Part shown: in pieces, positions 9,961 to 41,163 of the stretch | Numbering within the stretch: position 1 is the first letter of the stretch | Layout of the letters: the number at the start of each line of letters is the position of its first letter | From: Artemia franciscana | Lineage: Eukaryota > Arthropoda > Branchiopoda > Anostraca > Artemiidae | NCBI RefSeq assembly: GCF_032884065.1 | Contig: NC_088881.1 | Coordinates: 2,352,001-2,416,000, forward strand | DNA length: 64,000 nucleotides | Reading direction: 5' to 3' | Notes under the pieces: generated by a model | What the model saw: only the letters and a program-made list of their open reading frames with translations | What the model was told of the DNA's origin: nothing | Databases searched by the model: none | Translations under genes and position numbers: made by a program

Positions 9961-12540
9961 GTTTCACGAATGATAGCCTGCCAAACATGGAGCGTTTTGG
10001 CGACCCAGATGTTATTATCTTCTCAAATACCTAACATAAGATCGTTAAGATAGAAGAATTTAATTAAGTATTATTATTTTTCTTTTCAGATTACTAATTA
10101 ATTAAAAGTGCCAATTTACCCCACTGGAAGCACCCTAAAGAGTTTGGAATTTTGTTGTCCAAGTTCAAAGATGGTGGAGGACCATATAAGAAATACCTAT
10201 CCAATGACCACCAAGAATGGGCACGCAAAAGTCGTCACAAGGGCTGCTGTAAGGATACTAGAAGATAAGCTTACCCCTCTAAGGATACCCTTCTAATGCC
10301 AGTTACCCTGTTTTAGTTCAAGTCCAAATATTCTGAAAACAAATTTATTGAGATTCGAAAAAATAGCCTGAAATCCTTATAAACGATATCAGATCAATAT
10401 GAAAACTGCACCATAGGAATATCCATCACTGAAAACTCATACAGGAGAATTATGGTCCCTCAACTTGAGCAAGAAGGAAAATCCCTTATTCACATGAGAA
10501 GCAGTGATGTGTCTTTTTTTCGGTGCCACCAATGGAGCACTGAAACATCACGAAGAGAAGCAAAAGGCCACATCTGAAAGCTAATTTTTATATCTGCCTT
10601 CCTTTAGTAAGGAACAAAACATTATATTAAAATTGGCCACAATATTTTACAAAAACTGCATCTTCACATACAAGATGATGTAATACACGTATCTTCTGAC
10701 AAGAGATGTTATAACAGACATATCTTTCAAAAAATTGTCTTTTTGTGGCATGGCATAATATTTCAGTTATTCTGTTGCCTAATTTCCCGTGATGCATTCT
10801 TTAATAGTTTCACAGATTTTTAACATAATATCATGGTTTTTCTTGAAAGCTTGAAACTTATATCCATAAACTATTGGTTATTTTAAAGTTTGTTTTTTTA
10901 TAAAGAAAAGGTTGTTTATCAATCTTTGGATAAAACCTCATGCTACGCATATTATTTTCATATTTGGTTGTTATAATAATATTAATTGACAAACAAATTA
11001 CAAAATTTTCCAAATAGGGAAATCATTTTGTATAAAATAAAACTGGGAACAAGATTGTTTTTAGACATATCGTGGCCAAATTTTTAGTTATTTTTAGCTT
11101 ATAGTCAGTCTCCCTGAACATAACGAAGGAAACTAGTCTTTGTAAATACCACCAATGGGCCCAAACATATTGGCAGAAACTCTCTTGGTTTGATCTACCT
11201 TAGAAAACAATGTGAGATGCCCCTCTAGTTTTGTTCATGAAAATGGGCTGTATTTCCACTTCTTAAGTAAAATACAACCCAATATAAGTAAAAAAAAATC
11301 TTAAGAAAAATAAAAAGTAAATTTTGACCATGAGTTTTTCGTTGGATCAACGAGCGTTCTACCTCGACACAATAAGTAAAAAAGAACATACTCGAACAAT
11401 GATCAAAAAATAAAAGGAATACCAATTCTGGAAAATAAAAGAAAAACTTAATTCTGTCCTATAATTTTCGGGGGTGACTGACACGATTTAGACACCAAGA
11501 AATGCGCTTCTCTCTCAAAACAAACACAACTGCCTACTGCGTTCCAAGTTATTTCAATTTTATTAAACATACAAATTCCCATCTTTGTTTTAAATAAGCT
11601 AAGAAAAAACAACTAAACAACGCAATTTTCCGCAAAGCATGCATTAAAAACATGTGTCTTAAAGGTCAAAACACAAAGTTGCACAAAAACCACTTTTAAC
11701 GAGAAAAATAACCATTAATCAAAATTAAGCTTGAATACATGGCGCATTTCAAAAATAAAAACAGGAAGAAAAGTCTGTTTAAGAACGTGTTACTTTTTTT
11801 GGAAAAAAATCTTCTTGTGACATATCCTTTTAGAAGTATTGAGGGGTTGACAACTAAGATGATTTAATCAATAGCGAAGAAACAAAATTTAACAGCTTCT
11901 CCTTCTACTTTCTTCGGCGAAGCAGACCAAAGGTTGCTGCAACACCTCAAGTTGCTCTAACAACGCAAATGTAGTTAAGTCGTTAAAGGTAATTATTGGG
12001 TAAGAAAAAAAAACTATTTTCCAACTTTAGCAATTAAAACAGATATGCACTTGAACGAGACCTTGCCCTTACTCACATATCCAATCACCAAGGACAAACA
12101 GTACAACCAAACGCAATCAACCAAAATGATGAGTTGTGCAACATTGTCATTAGTAAATGGAAGCCATCAGCATTAAATAGGACCTTAAATCTAATAAAAT
12201 ATTCCCAAGTAATCACCTCCCACAAGGGCTCCTCAGAGGAATACGAACTTGCCTATATGGATTCCGGCGCATTAAATTCATTACCCAGGCTAAGTGGCGC
12301 ACCTACCACAAGCTCTTTAGTGTAACCCTGTGATAGGTGCAGTTTGTGGAATAAGATATAGGCCAATAAAAGCTAGCCTAACCTAAAGCTTATAAGGAAG
12401 AGAACGAAATTTCAATTAGACATCCCTACAATAGGAACATTTCAAAAGGATATTCAAAAGATATTTTTCCTAAAAGAATATATGGCAATCACTGTAATTT
12501 GATATTCAATTCATTGAAAGTGATTATAATAAAACATACA
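9961..12540. other. Unassigned sequence (NUBP1 intron or flank)
   Basis: No coding exon is recognised on either strand; in particular I could not find the missing C-terminal NUBP1 exons here. A diverged copy of the hairpin-rich family D lies at about 11915-11970 (CGGCGAAG..AAAGGTTGCTGCAACACC), related to 33020-33115. Confidence 0.45.
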
Positions 12541-12543
12541 TAC

Positions 12544-31745
<19,202 letters not shown>

Positions 31746-32728
31746 GACTATGCAATATTATGTCTTTTATCAAAAAAGGCAGGTTTCCTTTTTTTGAAAT
31801 TATAGCGATTTATTTTAATTAGCTTCTTCTAAAACTTTTTGTCCGGCGTAGTCTTCGCCGTTTTCTGAAAAACTGGTAACCAGGCAGACGTCTACATTAC
31901 TAATGAAGATTGCTACATGTCTCGCCTTTTCCCATTCTCCAGTTTCTGTCCAGTTTTCTGATTGTCAAGTTGGTAAATATTTCGCTGTGCATATTAATGA
32001 CTTACAAATTAAGTGAACATACCACTCAATGTCTTTTTGTACCACCTTTCCAAATGTAATAATCAGTTTTGTTGCAAATGAATTTTCCCCCACCCCCATA
32101 TAGACCAATTCAGGGTATATATTTGCACTTTGGGGGGAGTAGAGATCAAAATTCCCTCTCATTTGCATCAGAATTAAATTTCGCCCACCCTCCTAATGTG
32201 CAAATGTATACCCTGAATTGTTATATGCAAGGGTGGGGCTTAGAATTTATTTGTAGCAAAAGTGATTATTATATTTAGAAAGAGCATAAAAAAGGGCAGA
32301 AAGCTGTAGTATGTTAACTTTATTCGTAATTCAACAATATTAACAACTGAATATTTACCGTCACGTTTCTGTGGCGGCGAGCCAAAAGCGGATAAGTCAT
32401 CTTTTTCACATTTTTTAAGAAAGAAAACTTAAGTGTTGAACTGTTTTCATCAGATCAGTAAATTACAAGGGGGAAAATGAGAGATACCATTTTAATTTGG
32501 TTTTTCAAGATGGACGAAATGAACTTTCTTAAATCTGCATAGATGAAAGGATTTAAAAGATGCGGGACTAATCCCATTTTGGTATGTTGCTTTTCTGAGG
32601 TTTTTACATAAAACTCACTTATCTAAGCCAAAATTGAACTTATATCCTTAACGATTAGACCAAGATTTAGATCTTGAGACGAGAAATTGATTGGTGTTTT
32701 TAACTCATTTTTACCAAAAAACGCCAAA
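31746..32728. other. NUBP1 5' flank, presumed promoter region
   Basis: This is upstream of the NUBP1 start codon. I see no TATA-type element that I would defend. A local inverted repeat, CAATTCAGGGTATATATTTG (32106) opposite CAAATGTATACCCTGAATTG (32201-32220), belongs to repeat family C. Confidence 0.45.
32106..32220. repeat. Inverted repeat of family C
   Basis: Arms of 23 bp, 32106-32128 and 32198-32220, one mismatch, spacer about 69 bp. Flanking C-rich and G-rich runs extend the hairpin imperfectly. The non-self-complementary words are shared with the family C piece at 31171. Confidence 0.8.
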
Positions 32729-32828
32729 NNNNNNNNNNNNNNNNNNNNNNNNNNNNNNNNNNNNNNNNNNNNNNNNNNNNNNNNNNNNNNNNNNNNNNNN
32801 NNNNNNNNNNNNNNNNNNNNNNNNNNNN
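32729..32828. other. Assembly gap, 100 N
   Basis: Exactly 100 N, directly at the visible left end of the giant palindrome. Confidence 1.
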
Positions 32829-33019
32829 TGTATTTGATGGTAAGACCAATTTAGTCCCAGTGGTAAGACATGTAGGGGACTTGTAAGTAATAATCGGCTG
32901 TAAGGCTACAATCATCTTTAGCAATGAGGAGTTTGCAACTTTGCGAGTTGGTGTACCTAGTATGTATTTTAGCGTCCTTACAGATTAACAACTTCAGCGT
33001 TTAGTCGCAGCGAGGAAAC

Positions 33020-33115
33020 AAAACCAAAGTGTTGCTCTCGCAACACTTTACTCGGCGAAGTCGAGCAAAGGTTGCCGCAACACCTCACGTTGCCCATGCA
33101 ACGTAGATCTAGTTT
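33020..33115. repeat. Cluster of back-to-back short hairpins (family D)
   Basis: In sequence: AAAGTGTTGC-TCTC-GCAACACTTT (perfect 10-bp stem), CTCG-GCGAAGT-CGAG, AGGTTGC-C-GCAACACCT, and ACGTTGC-CCAT-GCAACGT (perfect 7-bp stem). The mirrored copy is at 37755-37850, where the second hairpin is the longer CTCGG-CTTCG-CCGAG. Diverged relatives are at about 11915-11970 and 39001-39030. Confidence 0.85.
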
Positions 33116-36100
33116 ACGCTAGAGTTGGAATTTTGTACAATAATGGCCGATATAAACAATAATTTGTTTGTGTTATTTTTCGACCATTCTTAGCATTTAA
33201 TTTTACCTTAAGCAGTTTCACAACTATTATTTTTATGTGATAATAAACCATAGATATGGTATGTGCTCGGGAAGTTTTTCCCAACTGAAAGTAAGGAATA
33301 ACATTAAAATTTTAAATGAACGTAAATTATTACGTATTTCTTTTAAATTCTCTTCTTTCATTCATTTCTGTAATATGAGAAATGCACAACTTGTGACGCT
33401 CATTTTCATGAAAAATATTTTCGGCCTCTTTGGCCGTTTTGTTATTATGCCTTACAAAATAGTTCGCTAATTTAAGCTATGTGGGAGAATCTTTTCATGG
33501 AGAAATTTCTCGTAGGGGAAGGGAATTTTAAATGGAGGGGAAGCTGGATATCCCGGTTATTTAAAAAATGATCAGCAATTATAATAAAAAACAAGTTATT
33601 TCAACTGAAAGTAAGGAGCAACATTAAAACTTAAAACGAACAGAAAACATTACTTATATGAGATGGGTTGCCTATCCTCAGTTGCTCGCTCTTATGCTAA
33701 AGCTTCTTTTTTAATTTTTAAAAGATGCTATTATTCTAATAAATAGCCTTTATGATTCAGGAGTCATTAAACAAAAATCAAACTTAGGTTATTATAAGGT
33801 TATTATTAGTTCGAAAAAAGTAAAATTAATATACAAATTTTGTTTTAATTATTAATGTACGTTGAGCCAAATTCAAAACCGCATTAATTCAAAAACGTTC
33901 AGATATTAAATAAAAAAACACGTTTTTTTTTTTACTGAAAGTAAGGAACAACATTAAGATTTAAAACGAGCAGAGATTATTCCCTATATGAAAGGCCTGT
34001 CCTCTTCTCCACGCCCAGCTCTTTCAAACAGTTCGTGGGGACGAACTGTAAGTAAGGAGCCCGGCTCAATAGTAACTGAAACTGTAAAATAAGGAATTTT
34101 GATACAAATAGATACGTCAAAAGAAATCGAATTTTTATGCTGATTTCAAATATGTGAGTTTTATCAAGTTTAATCCTACCCATCAAAAGTTACGAGCCTG
34201 AGAAAATTTGCCTTATATTTGAAAAGAGGGAAACACCCTCTAAAAGTCATAGAGTGCTAATGAAAATTCCACCATCATATTCAGCGTATCAGATAGCCCT
34301 AATGTAGAGGTTTCAAGCTCCTATCTGCAAAAATGCGGAATTTTTTATTTTTTGCCAGAAGAAAGATCACGGATGCACGTTTACTTATTATTTTTTTTTT
34401 CCAAGGGTGATTTTATCGACACAGTGCTCCTAGAATGTCGCGAGAGGGCTCTTTCGAACGAAAATTCAAAGTTCCAGTGCCCTTTTTAAGTGACCAAAAT
34501 TTGGAGAGCAACTAGGCCCCCTCCCACGCTTATTTTTTACCCAAAGTCACTGGATCAAAATTTTGAGATCGCCATTTTGTTCAAAATAGTCAAAAATATA
34601 ATAATTATGTCTTTGAGGACAATTCAATCCCCCACAGTCCCCGGGGGGAAGGGCTGCAAGTTATGAACTTCGCCCATATTTCACATATAGTATTGATTAT
34701 TAGGAAGTATACAGATATTTTCAGGGGGACGTCTCTGGTGGGGGGGGGTCTGGGAGAGAGACTTACGCGAGAGGATCTTTCCATGGAGAAATTTTTCATG
34801 GGCGAAGAGAATTTCCATGAAGGGGGGTGCTGGATTTTCCAACGTTAATTAAAAAACAACCAGAAATTAAATTAAAAAAAACAAGTTTTTCCAGCTGAAA
34901 GTAAGGAGCAACTTCAAGGCTTAAAACGTACATAAATTATTACGTATATGAAGGGGCTTGCCCCTCGTCAATATCTCAGTCTTTACGCTAAAATACTTTT
35001 TGTAATTTCAAAAGAGCTATTCATTCTAATTAAACGGCTTTTGGGATTTGGGAGCACTCTTAAAGAATTGGAATAGAATTCTAACTGTGCCGTAAAGAGC
35101 TAGCTATTGACGAGAGGGTCAAACCCCCTCATATTTCGTATATAAGGGAGTTTCTTCTCCTCTTCAGTACCTCGCTCTTTACGCTAAAGTTAATAACGAC
35201 CGATATAAACGATAATTTGTATGTGCTATTTCTCGACCAATCTTAGCATTTAATATTATCTTAAGCAGCTTCTTAACTATGTCCCCTCCTCAACGCCTCG
35301 CTCTTTACGCTAAAGTTTGACTATTTCTCACAGCTTCACCACCTCCTTCACCACCTAACATTATTTTTTTGAATTTCATCTAGGGAGTCCATGTACCAGG
35401 CAAGGCTGCAATTTTGACCAGGTTCCTTTGTAAATCAAACTTTAATTAAATAAAAAAACAAGATTTTTCTACTGAAAGTAAGGAGCGAAATTAAAACTTA
35501 AAACGAACAGAGCTTATTCTGTATATGAAAGGGGGTGTCCCCTCCTCAACGCCTCGCTCTTTACACTAAGGTGTTTTATTGTTCTAAAAAACAGAGCTGT
35601 GAGAAATAGTCAAACTTTAGCGTAAAGAGCGAGGCGTTGAGGAGGGGACATAGTTAAGAAGCTGCTTAAGATAATATTAAATGCTAAGATTGGTCGAGAA
35701 ATAGCACATACAAATTATCGTTTATATCGGTCATTATTAACTTTAGCGTAAAGAGCGAGGTACTGAAGAGGGGAAGAAACTCCCTTATATACGTAATATG
35801 AGGGGGTTTGACCCTCTCGTCAATAGCTAGCTCTTTACGGCACAGTTAGAATTCTATTCCAATTCTTTAAGAGTGCTCCCAAATCCCAAAAGCCGTTTAA
35901 TTAGAATGAATAGCTCTTTTGAAATTACAAAAAGTATTTTAGCGTAAAGACTGAGATATTGACGAGGGGCAAGCCCCTTCATATACGTAATAATTTATGT
36001 ACGTTTTAAGCCTTGAAGTTGCTCCTTACTTTCAGCTGGAAAAACTTGTTTTTTTTAATTTAATTTCTGGTTGTTTTTTAATTAACGTTGGAAAATCCAG

Positions 36101-37754
36101 CACCCCCCTTCATGGAAATTCTCTTCGCCCATGAAAAATTTCTCCATGGAAAGATCCTCTCGCGTAAGTCTCTCTCCCAGACCCCCCCCCCCCCACCAGA
36201 GACGTCCCCCTGAAAATATCTGTATACTTCCTAATAATCAATACTATATGTGAAATATGGGCGAAGTTCATAACTTGCAGCCCTTCCCCCGGGGACTGTG
36301 GGGGATTGAATTGTCCTCAAAGACATAATTATTATATTTTTGACTATTTTGAACAAAATGGCGATCTCAAAATTTTGATCCAGTGACTTTGGGTAAAAAA
36401 TAAGCGTGGGAGGGGGCCTAGTTGCTCTCCAAATTTTGGTCACTTAAAAAGGGCACTGGAACTTTGAATTTTCGTTCGAAAGAGCCCTCTCGCGACATTC
36501 TAGGAGCACTGTGTCGATAAAATCACCCTTGGAAAAAAAAATAATAAGTAAACGTGCATCCGTGATCTTTCTTCTGGCAAAAAATAAAAAATTCCGCATT
36601 TTTGCAGATAGGAGCTTAAAACCTCTACATTAGGGCTATCTGATACGCTGAATATGATGGTGGAATTTTCATTAGCACTCTATGACTTTTAGAGGGTGTT
36701 TCCCTCTTTTCAAATATAAGGCAAATTTTCTCAGGCTCGTAACTTTTGATGGGTAGGATTAAACTTGATAAAACATACATATTTGAAATCAGCATAAAAA
36801 TTCGATTTCTTTTGACGTATCTATTTGTATCAAAATTCCTTATTTTACAGTTTCAGTTACTATTGAGCCGGGCTCCTTACTTACAGTTCGTTGCCACGAA
36901 CTGTTTAAAAGAGCCCGGCGTGGAGAAGAGGACAGGCCTTTCATATAGGGAATAATCTCTGCTCGTTTTAAATCTTAATGTTGTTCCTTACTTTCAGTAA
37001 AAAAAACGTGTTTTTTTATTTAATATCTGAACGTTTTTGAATTAATGCGGGTTTTGAATTTGGCTCAACGTACATTAATAATTAAAACAAAATTTGTATA
37101 TTAATTATACTTTTTTCGAACTAATAATAACCTTATAATAACCTAAGTTTGATTTTTGTTTAATGACTCCTGAATCATAAAGGCTATGGCAACCCATCTC
37201 ATATAAGTAATGTTTTCTGTTCGTTTTAAGTTTTAATGTTGCTTCATACTTTCAGTTGAAATAACTTGTTTTTTATTTAATTGCTGATCATTTTTTAAAT
37301 AACCGGGATATCCAGCTTCCCCTCCATTTAAAATTCCCTTCCCCTACGAGAAATTTCTCCATGAAAAGATTCTCCCACATAGCTTAAATTAGCGAACTAT
37401 TTTTGTAAGGCATAATAACAAAACGGCCAAAGAGGCCGAAAATATTTTTCATGAAAATGAGAGTCACAAGTTGTGCATTTCTCATATTACAGAAATGAAT
37501 GAAAGAAGAGATATTTAAAAGAAATACGTAATAATTTACGTTCATTTAAAATTTTAATGTTATTCCTTACTTTCAGTTGGAAAAAAATTCCCGAGCACAT
37601 ACAATATCTATGGTTTATTATCACATAAAAATAATAGTTATGAAACTGCTTAAGGTAAAATTAAATGCTAAGAATGGTCGAAAAATAACACAAACAAATT
37701 ATTGTTTATATCGGCCATTATTGTACAAAATTCCAACTCTAGCGTAAACTAGAT

Positions 37755-37850
37755 CTACGTTGCATGGGCAACGTGAGGTGTTGCGGCAACCTTTGCTCGG
37801 CTTCGCCGAGTAAAGTGTTGCGAGAGCAACACTTTGGTTTTGTTTCCTCG
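37755..37850. repeat. Family D hairpin cluster, mirrored copy
   Basis: Inverted copy of 33020-33115 in the right palindrome arm, containing GCTCGGCTTCGCCGAGTAAA. The 5-bp stem is complete here, whereas the left copy is shortened. Confidence 0.85.
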
Positions 37851-37894
37851 CTGCGACTAAACGCTGAAGTTGTTAATCTGTAAGGACGCTAAAA

Positions 37895-38170
37895 TACATA
37901 CTAGGTACACCAACTCGCAAAAGTTGCAAACTCCTCATTGCTAAAGATGATTGTAGCCTTACAGCCGATTATTACTTACAAGTCCCCTACATGTCTTACC
38001 ACTGGGACTAAATTGGTCTTACCATCAAATACAACGGAAACAAAAAATAGGTACACCAACTAGTAAGAGTTGCGAACCCCTCATTGCCGAGGATGATTAT
38101 GAGCTAACAGCCGACTGTTGCTTACAACTCCCCTATATGTCTCACAATTGGTATCGGCCTATTTTTGGTT
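37895..38170 (+). repeat. Diverged tandem pair at palindrome edge
   Basis: The segment AGGTACACCAACTCGCAAAAG (split here as AGGTACACCAACTC / GCAAAAG) through TAAATTGGTC (about 37907-38020) is followed by a diverged second copy from GGTACACCAACTAGTAAGAG to ATTGGTATCGGCC (about 38050-38160). The second copy lies outside the palindrome. Confidence 0.75.
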
Positions 38171-39000
38171 TCAGTAACTTTCAAACTGGTATAACCCATG
38201 AAGGAATTTTTGTACAAAAAAATGGATGACATATACTTTGATCAGCTCATCAAAAGCTATCGACTGCCTTCGAAAAAAAAAATCTATCTGTCTTAGTTCA
38301 AAAGTTGACTTTTTCGCCGTAGGCCAACTTTCTAACGTCATCACTTAGAAAGGAGCAAAGGATAAACTCTAATTTCTTTAGCAATGAGAGAACTTTTAAA
38401 GTTTAAGAGGCACATCTGATACCATTTCTCTACCGCAATCTCAAGTGCGAAAAACCGAATGATAAACTCAGCTGAAATCACGAACAGAAAAGGGTAGAAA
38501 GAATAGATGGCAGCACTCTCGGTTCCCACTTTTTTATTTCTGTAAATTTTTCTATTTATCACTCAAAGAAGATATATTGGCTGTGGGGCCGGATAACTGC
38601 TACATATATTTAACACTCATAGATTTTAGTCCATCTTCAATTTGAAATTGGTGCCTGCCTGCTTGCCTGCTAGAACGGAGCTTTCCACTCGAAAGCAGAA
38701 ACATGGTTTGATGAAACGAAAGCTTGGCTGCAGAACTTCAGATAGTCCTCTCTGACATAGGCTATACAACTCCTCTTCGTTTCACACACTATAGGCTCTG
38801 GCTCAAGGACAAGCAAAAACCATCCTTTTTGGCCCCAGGCAAGAGTTCTACGAAGCTTTCCAAAATGTAAAGTCATATTCATCAATCCGGCCTAAGGTCC
38901 ACACTTTCCGTAAAAACCGCAGAGGTTAGACCCTTACCACTTTCTAGGAATAAGCTGAAATCGGGGTGCTAGGAACAAAAAAAAAAAAAAAACACGACAA
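38170..39000. other. Unassigned sequence
   Basis: No supported gene. Two ORFs of 71-73 codons on the minus strand have no recognisable domain or splice context. Confidence 0.45.
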
Positions 39001-39725
39001 AACCAAAGTGTTGCTCTCGCAACACAATTACGAGGTATTGAAGAGGGAGCGAACTTTCTCATACGCGTAATATGAGGGGGTTCACCCCCTCGTTAATACC
39101 TCACTCATTACGCTAAAGTTCGAATTTCGTTCCAACTCTTTAAGAATGACCCTTGAATCAAAAAGGCCGTTTAATTACAATAAACAGCTCTTTAGAAATT
39201 ACTAAAAATACTTTAGCGTAAACAGTGAGGTATTGACGAGAGGACGAACGCCCTCATAATTTATGTTCGTTTTAAGTTTTAATATTACTCCTTACTTTCA
39301 GTTGAAAAAATTTAATTTTTTTAATTTAATTTCTGATCGTTTTTTAAATAATGCTGGGATATCCAGAGCCCCCTTCATAGAAATTATCTTCCCCCATGAA
39401 AAATTCCTCCATGGAAAGATCCTCCTAAGCACATGCATCCATGATCTTTCTTTTGGCAAAAAATACAAAATTCCCCTTTTGTGCAGATAGGAGCTTCAAA
39501 CCTTTACAGTAGGGTTTATTTGTTTGAAAATAAGCCAAATTTTCTCAGGCTCGTAAAATTTGATAGGAAGGACAAAACTTGATGAAACTCATATATTCAA
39601 AATCAGCATAAACATCCGATTCTTTTGATGTATCTATTGGTATTAAAATTCCGTTTTTTTTAGAGTTTCGGTTACTATTGAGCTGGGTGGCCCCTTACTT
39701 ACAGTTCGTTACCACGAACTGTTTG
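39000..39725 (+). repeat. Family D/A composite copy
   Basis: It begins with AAAGTGTTGCTCTCGCAACA (family D) and continues with family A in the orientation of the right palindrome arm: TTTAGCGTAAACAGTGAGG, CCCCCATGAAAAATTCCTCC, and the terminal hairpin ACAGTTCGTTACCACGAACT at 39702. Confidence 0.85.
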
Positions 39726-39726
39726 A

Positions 39727-40150
39727 TAACTGAATAATAATAATAATAATAATTTATTCCAGAAAAAGCCCGTGGGCCATAGGAAATTTACATAACAAGA
39801 ACAAACAACAAATTAACTAAAATAAATTAATACTATTTAAAGAAAACGCTCACGATGTGCCGCTGCAATTCTGACAAACCTTGCTATTATTTTAATATTC
39901 AGGAAATTTGTCTCTTTCATTCTATCTACCATCCATATCTCATTCAATTTTTCTTTACCATACATCTCTCGCCTCCATTCATTGAATTCGACACATTCAC
40001 ACAAAAAATGTATTAAACTTTCATCCTGAGATCCATACATAGGACAAGCAACAGATTCTACCTTCAAACTTAAACTTAAATATTTGATCCTTGAGAATTA
40101 AACTTCTTTTTATGAAAAACCGAAAACAACCGTCTAAAAAATCGACCTGT
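39727..40150 (-). mobile_element. 3' end of a LINE with (TAA)n tail
   Basis: On the minus strand the end of an ORF (40067-39837) carries a Cys/His segment CPMYGSQDESLIHFLCECVE, as at the C terminus of many RNase H or R1/I-type LINE proteins, and ends in RERFL-stop. It is followed by a short 3' UTR and an ATTATTATT (TAA) tail at 39755-39732. Sequence further upstream (DFLDGCFRFFIKRSL) is out of frame. It abuts the end of a family A copy within about 10 bp. Confidence 0.72.
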
Positions 40151-40267
40151 TGCTGCTTTTTTTCACGCTTCTCCCAGTCCCGTCTACAGGAACCTTTTCA
40201 ATTTCAAACACAGGCCGCCCAGCACTAAAAACTTACATGAATATTGTCACCTCTAAAAAGTCCTAAA

Positions 40268-40626
40268 AGGGCACTGAGCCCACCAACAGCCCAAGGCTCC
40301 CTTGCTCACCCAGCCCACCAATAGCCAGCAGCTTCCTTGCTCACTCAGCCCACCAATAGACAACGGCTCCCTTGCTCACTCAGTCCACCAATAGCCAAAG
40401 GCTCTCTCGTTCACTCAGCCCACCAATAGCCAAATGATTCCTTGGTCACTCAGCCTATCAATAGCCAAAAGTTCCCTTGCTCACTCAGCACAGCAACAGC
40501 TCATAGCTCCCGTCCTCACTCAGCCCAACAGTAGCCAAAGACTCCCTTACTTATTCAGCCCACCTATAGCCAAAGGCTCCCTTGCTCACTCAGCTCACCA
40601 ATAGCCAAAGGCTCCCTTGCTCTCCA
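40268..40626. repeat. 35-bp minisatellite, about 10 units
   Basis: The unit CTCACTCAGCCCACCAATAG plus CCAAAGGCTCCCTTG is 35 bp and repeats about ten times with 5-20% divergence. The period is not a multiple of three. No ORF is conserved. Confidence 0.95.
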
Positions 40627-40984
40627 TCCTTTTTTATTACCCGAAAAATACATTAGTAGGCTTACGACCAGCAAAATATCCTGGTTTTCAAAAAAATTGT
40701 CCCCCTTGTGGAATAAAAATGCATCAGGTCCTGTAGATTTAATCTACGGTTTTCTATGTATTTTTACGCTCTAAACTAGAAAATAATCATAAAATAGAAA
40801 AGAGCAACAATAAAACTTACAAAAATCATTCTTTATATTAGGAACTTGGGTATACTACACCCAAATTTATACAGTATTTATGCTAATGTTTTAGAATGTA
40901 CAATTGCATTAATTCTAGTCAAATTACGACTTACAACCAAAGATTGTCCTTTTTGGCCAATCGTTTAGGGCTTAGCAGAAAGCA

Positions 40985-41163
40985 GGTTGTCCTCGTCTGG
41001 GGTGGGAGGATGCCATTAAGAAAGATTTAAAATAAATGGGAACTTCCTGGGAGGGTGTAAAGAGGAAGGCTTTGAATAGATTGGGATGGAGGAGCGTGCG
41101 AAGATGTGTTGGCACCATGCGGCTTGGTCCTGCGGTGAGTTGCTAGTAGTAGTAGTAGTATTA
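40985..41163 (+). mobile_element. 3' end of a second LINE type with (TAG)n tail
   Basis: The plus frame reads GWEDAIKKDLK, one stop, then MGTSWEGVKRKALNRLGW and RSVRRCVGTM ... GPAVSC-stop (41144-41146). This WxDxIxxDLxxMxxSWexvxxxAxdRxxW pattern is the usual end of many EN-RT LINE proteins. A (TAG)n tail, 41144-41161, follows. Everything 5' of the last 50 codons is absent. Confidence 0.7.

Larger units (their letters stand above)
32829..38033. repeat. Giant palindrome, arms about 2.5 kb
   Basis: Left arm 32829-35335 and right arm 35595-38033 are inverted copies around a 259-bp spacer. Checked anchor pairs: TGTATTTGATGG at 32829 with CCATCAAATACA ending 38033; the hairpin cluster at 33020-33115 with 37755-37850; the family A end hairpin at 34024 with 36891; and TTTCTCACAGCT ending 35335 with AGCTGTGAGAAA at 35595. 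The right arm is 68 bp shorter, mostly from one deletion opposite 33670-33745. Substitutions and small indels are scattered but few. Both arms are built largely of family A. No genes are inside. The left arm may extend into the N gap. Confidence 0.93.

Noticed and set aside
10108-10296. 62-codon ORF after a TTTTCTTTTCAG acceptor-like site
   Set aside because: The frame directly after the acceptor contains stops and the frame begins with GTG; no protein similarity recognised.
34605-36955. ORFs of 60-70 codons inside the giant palindrome
   Set aside because: They are family A sequence; mirrored near-identical ORFs appear in both arms and other copies do not keep the frames.
38670-38885. 71-codon minus-strand ORF (MMNMTLHFGKLRRTLAWGQ)
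   Set aside because: Protein-like in places, but no domain, splice context or neighbouring exon supports it.
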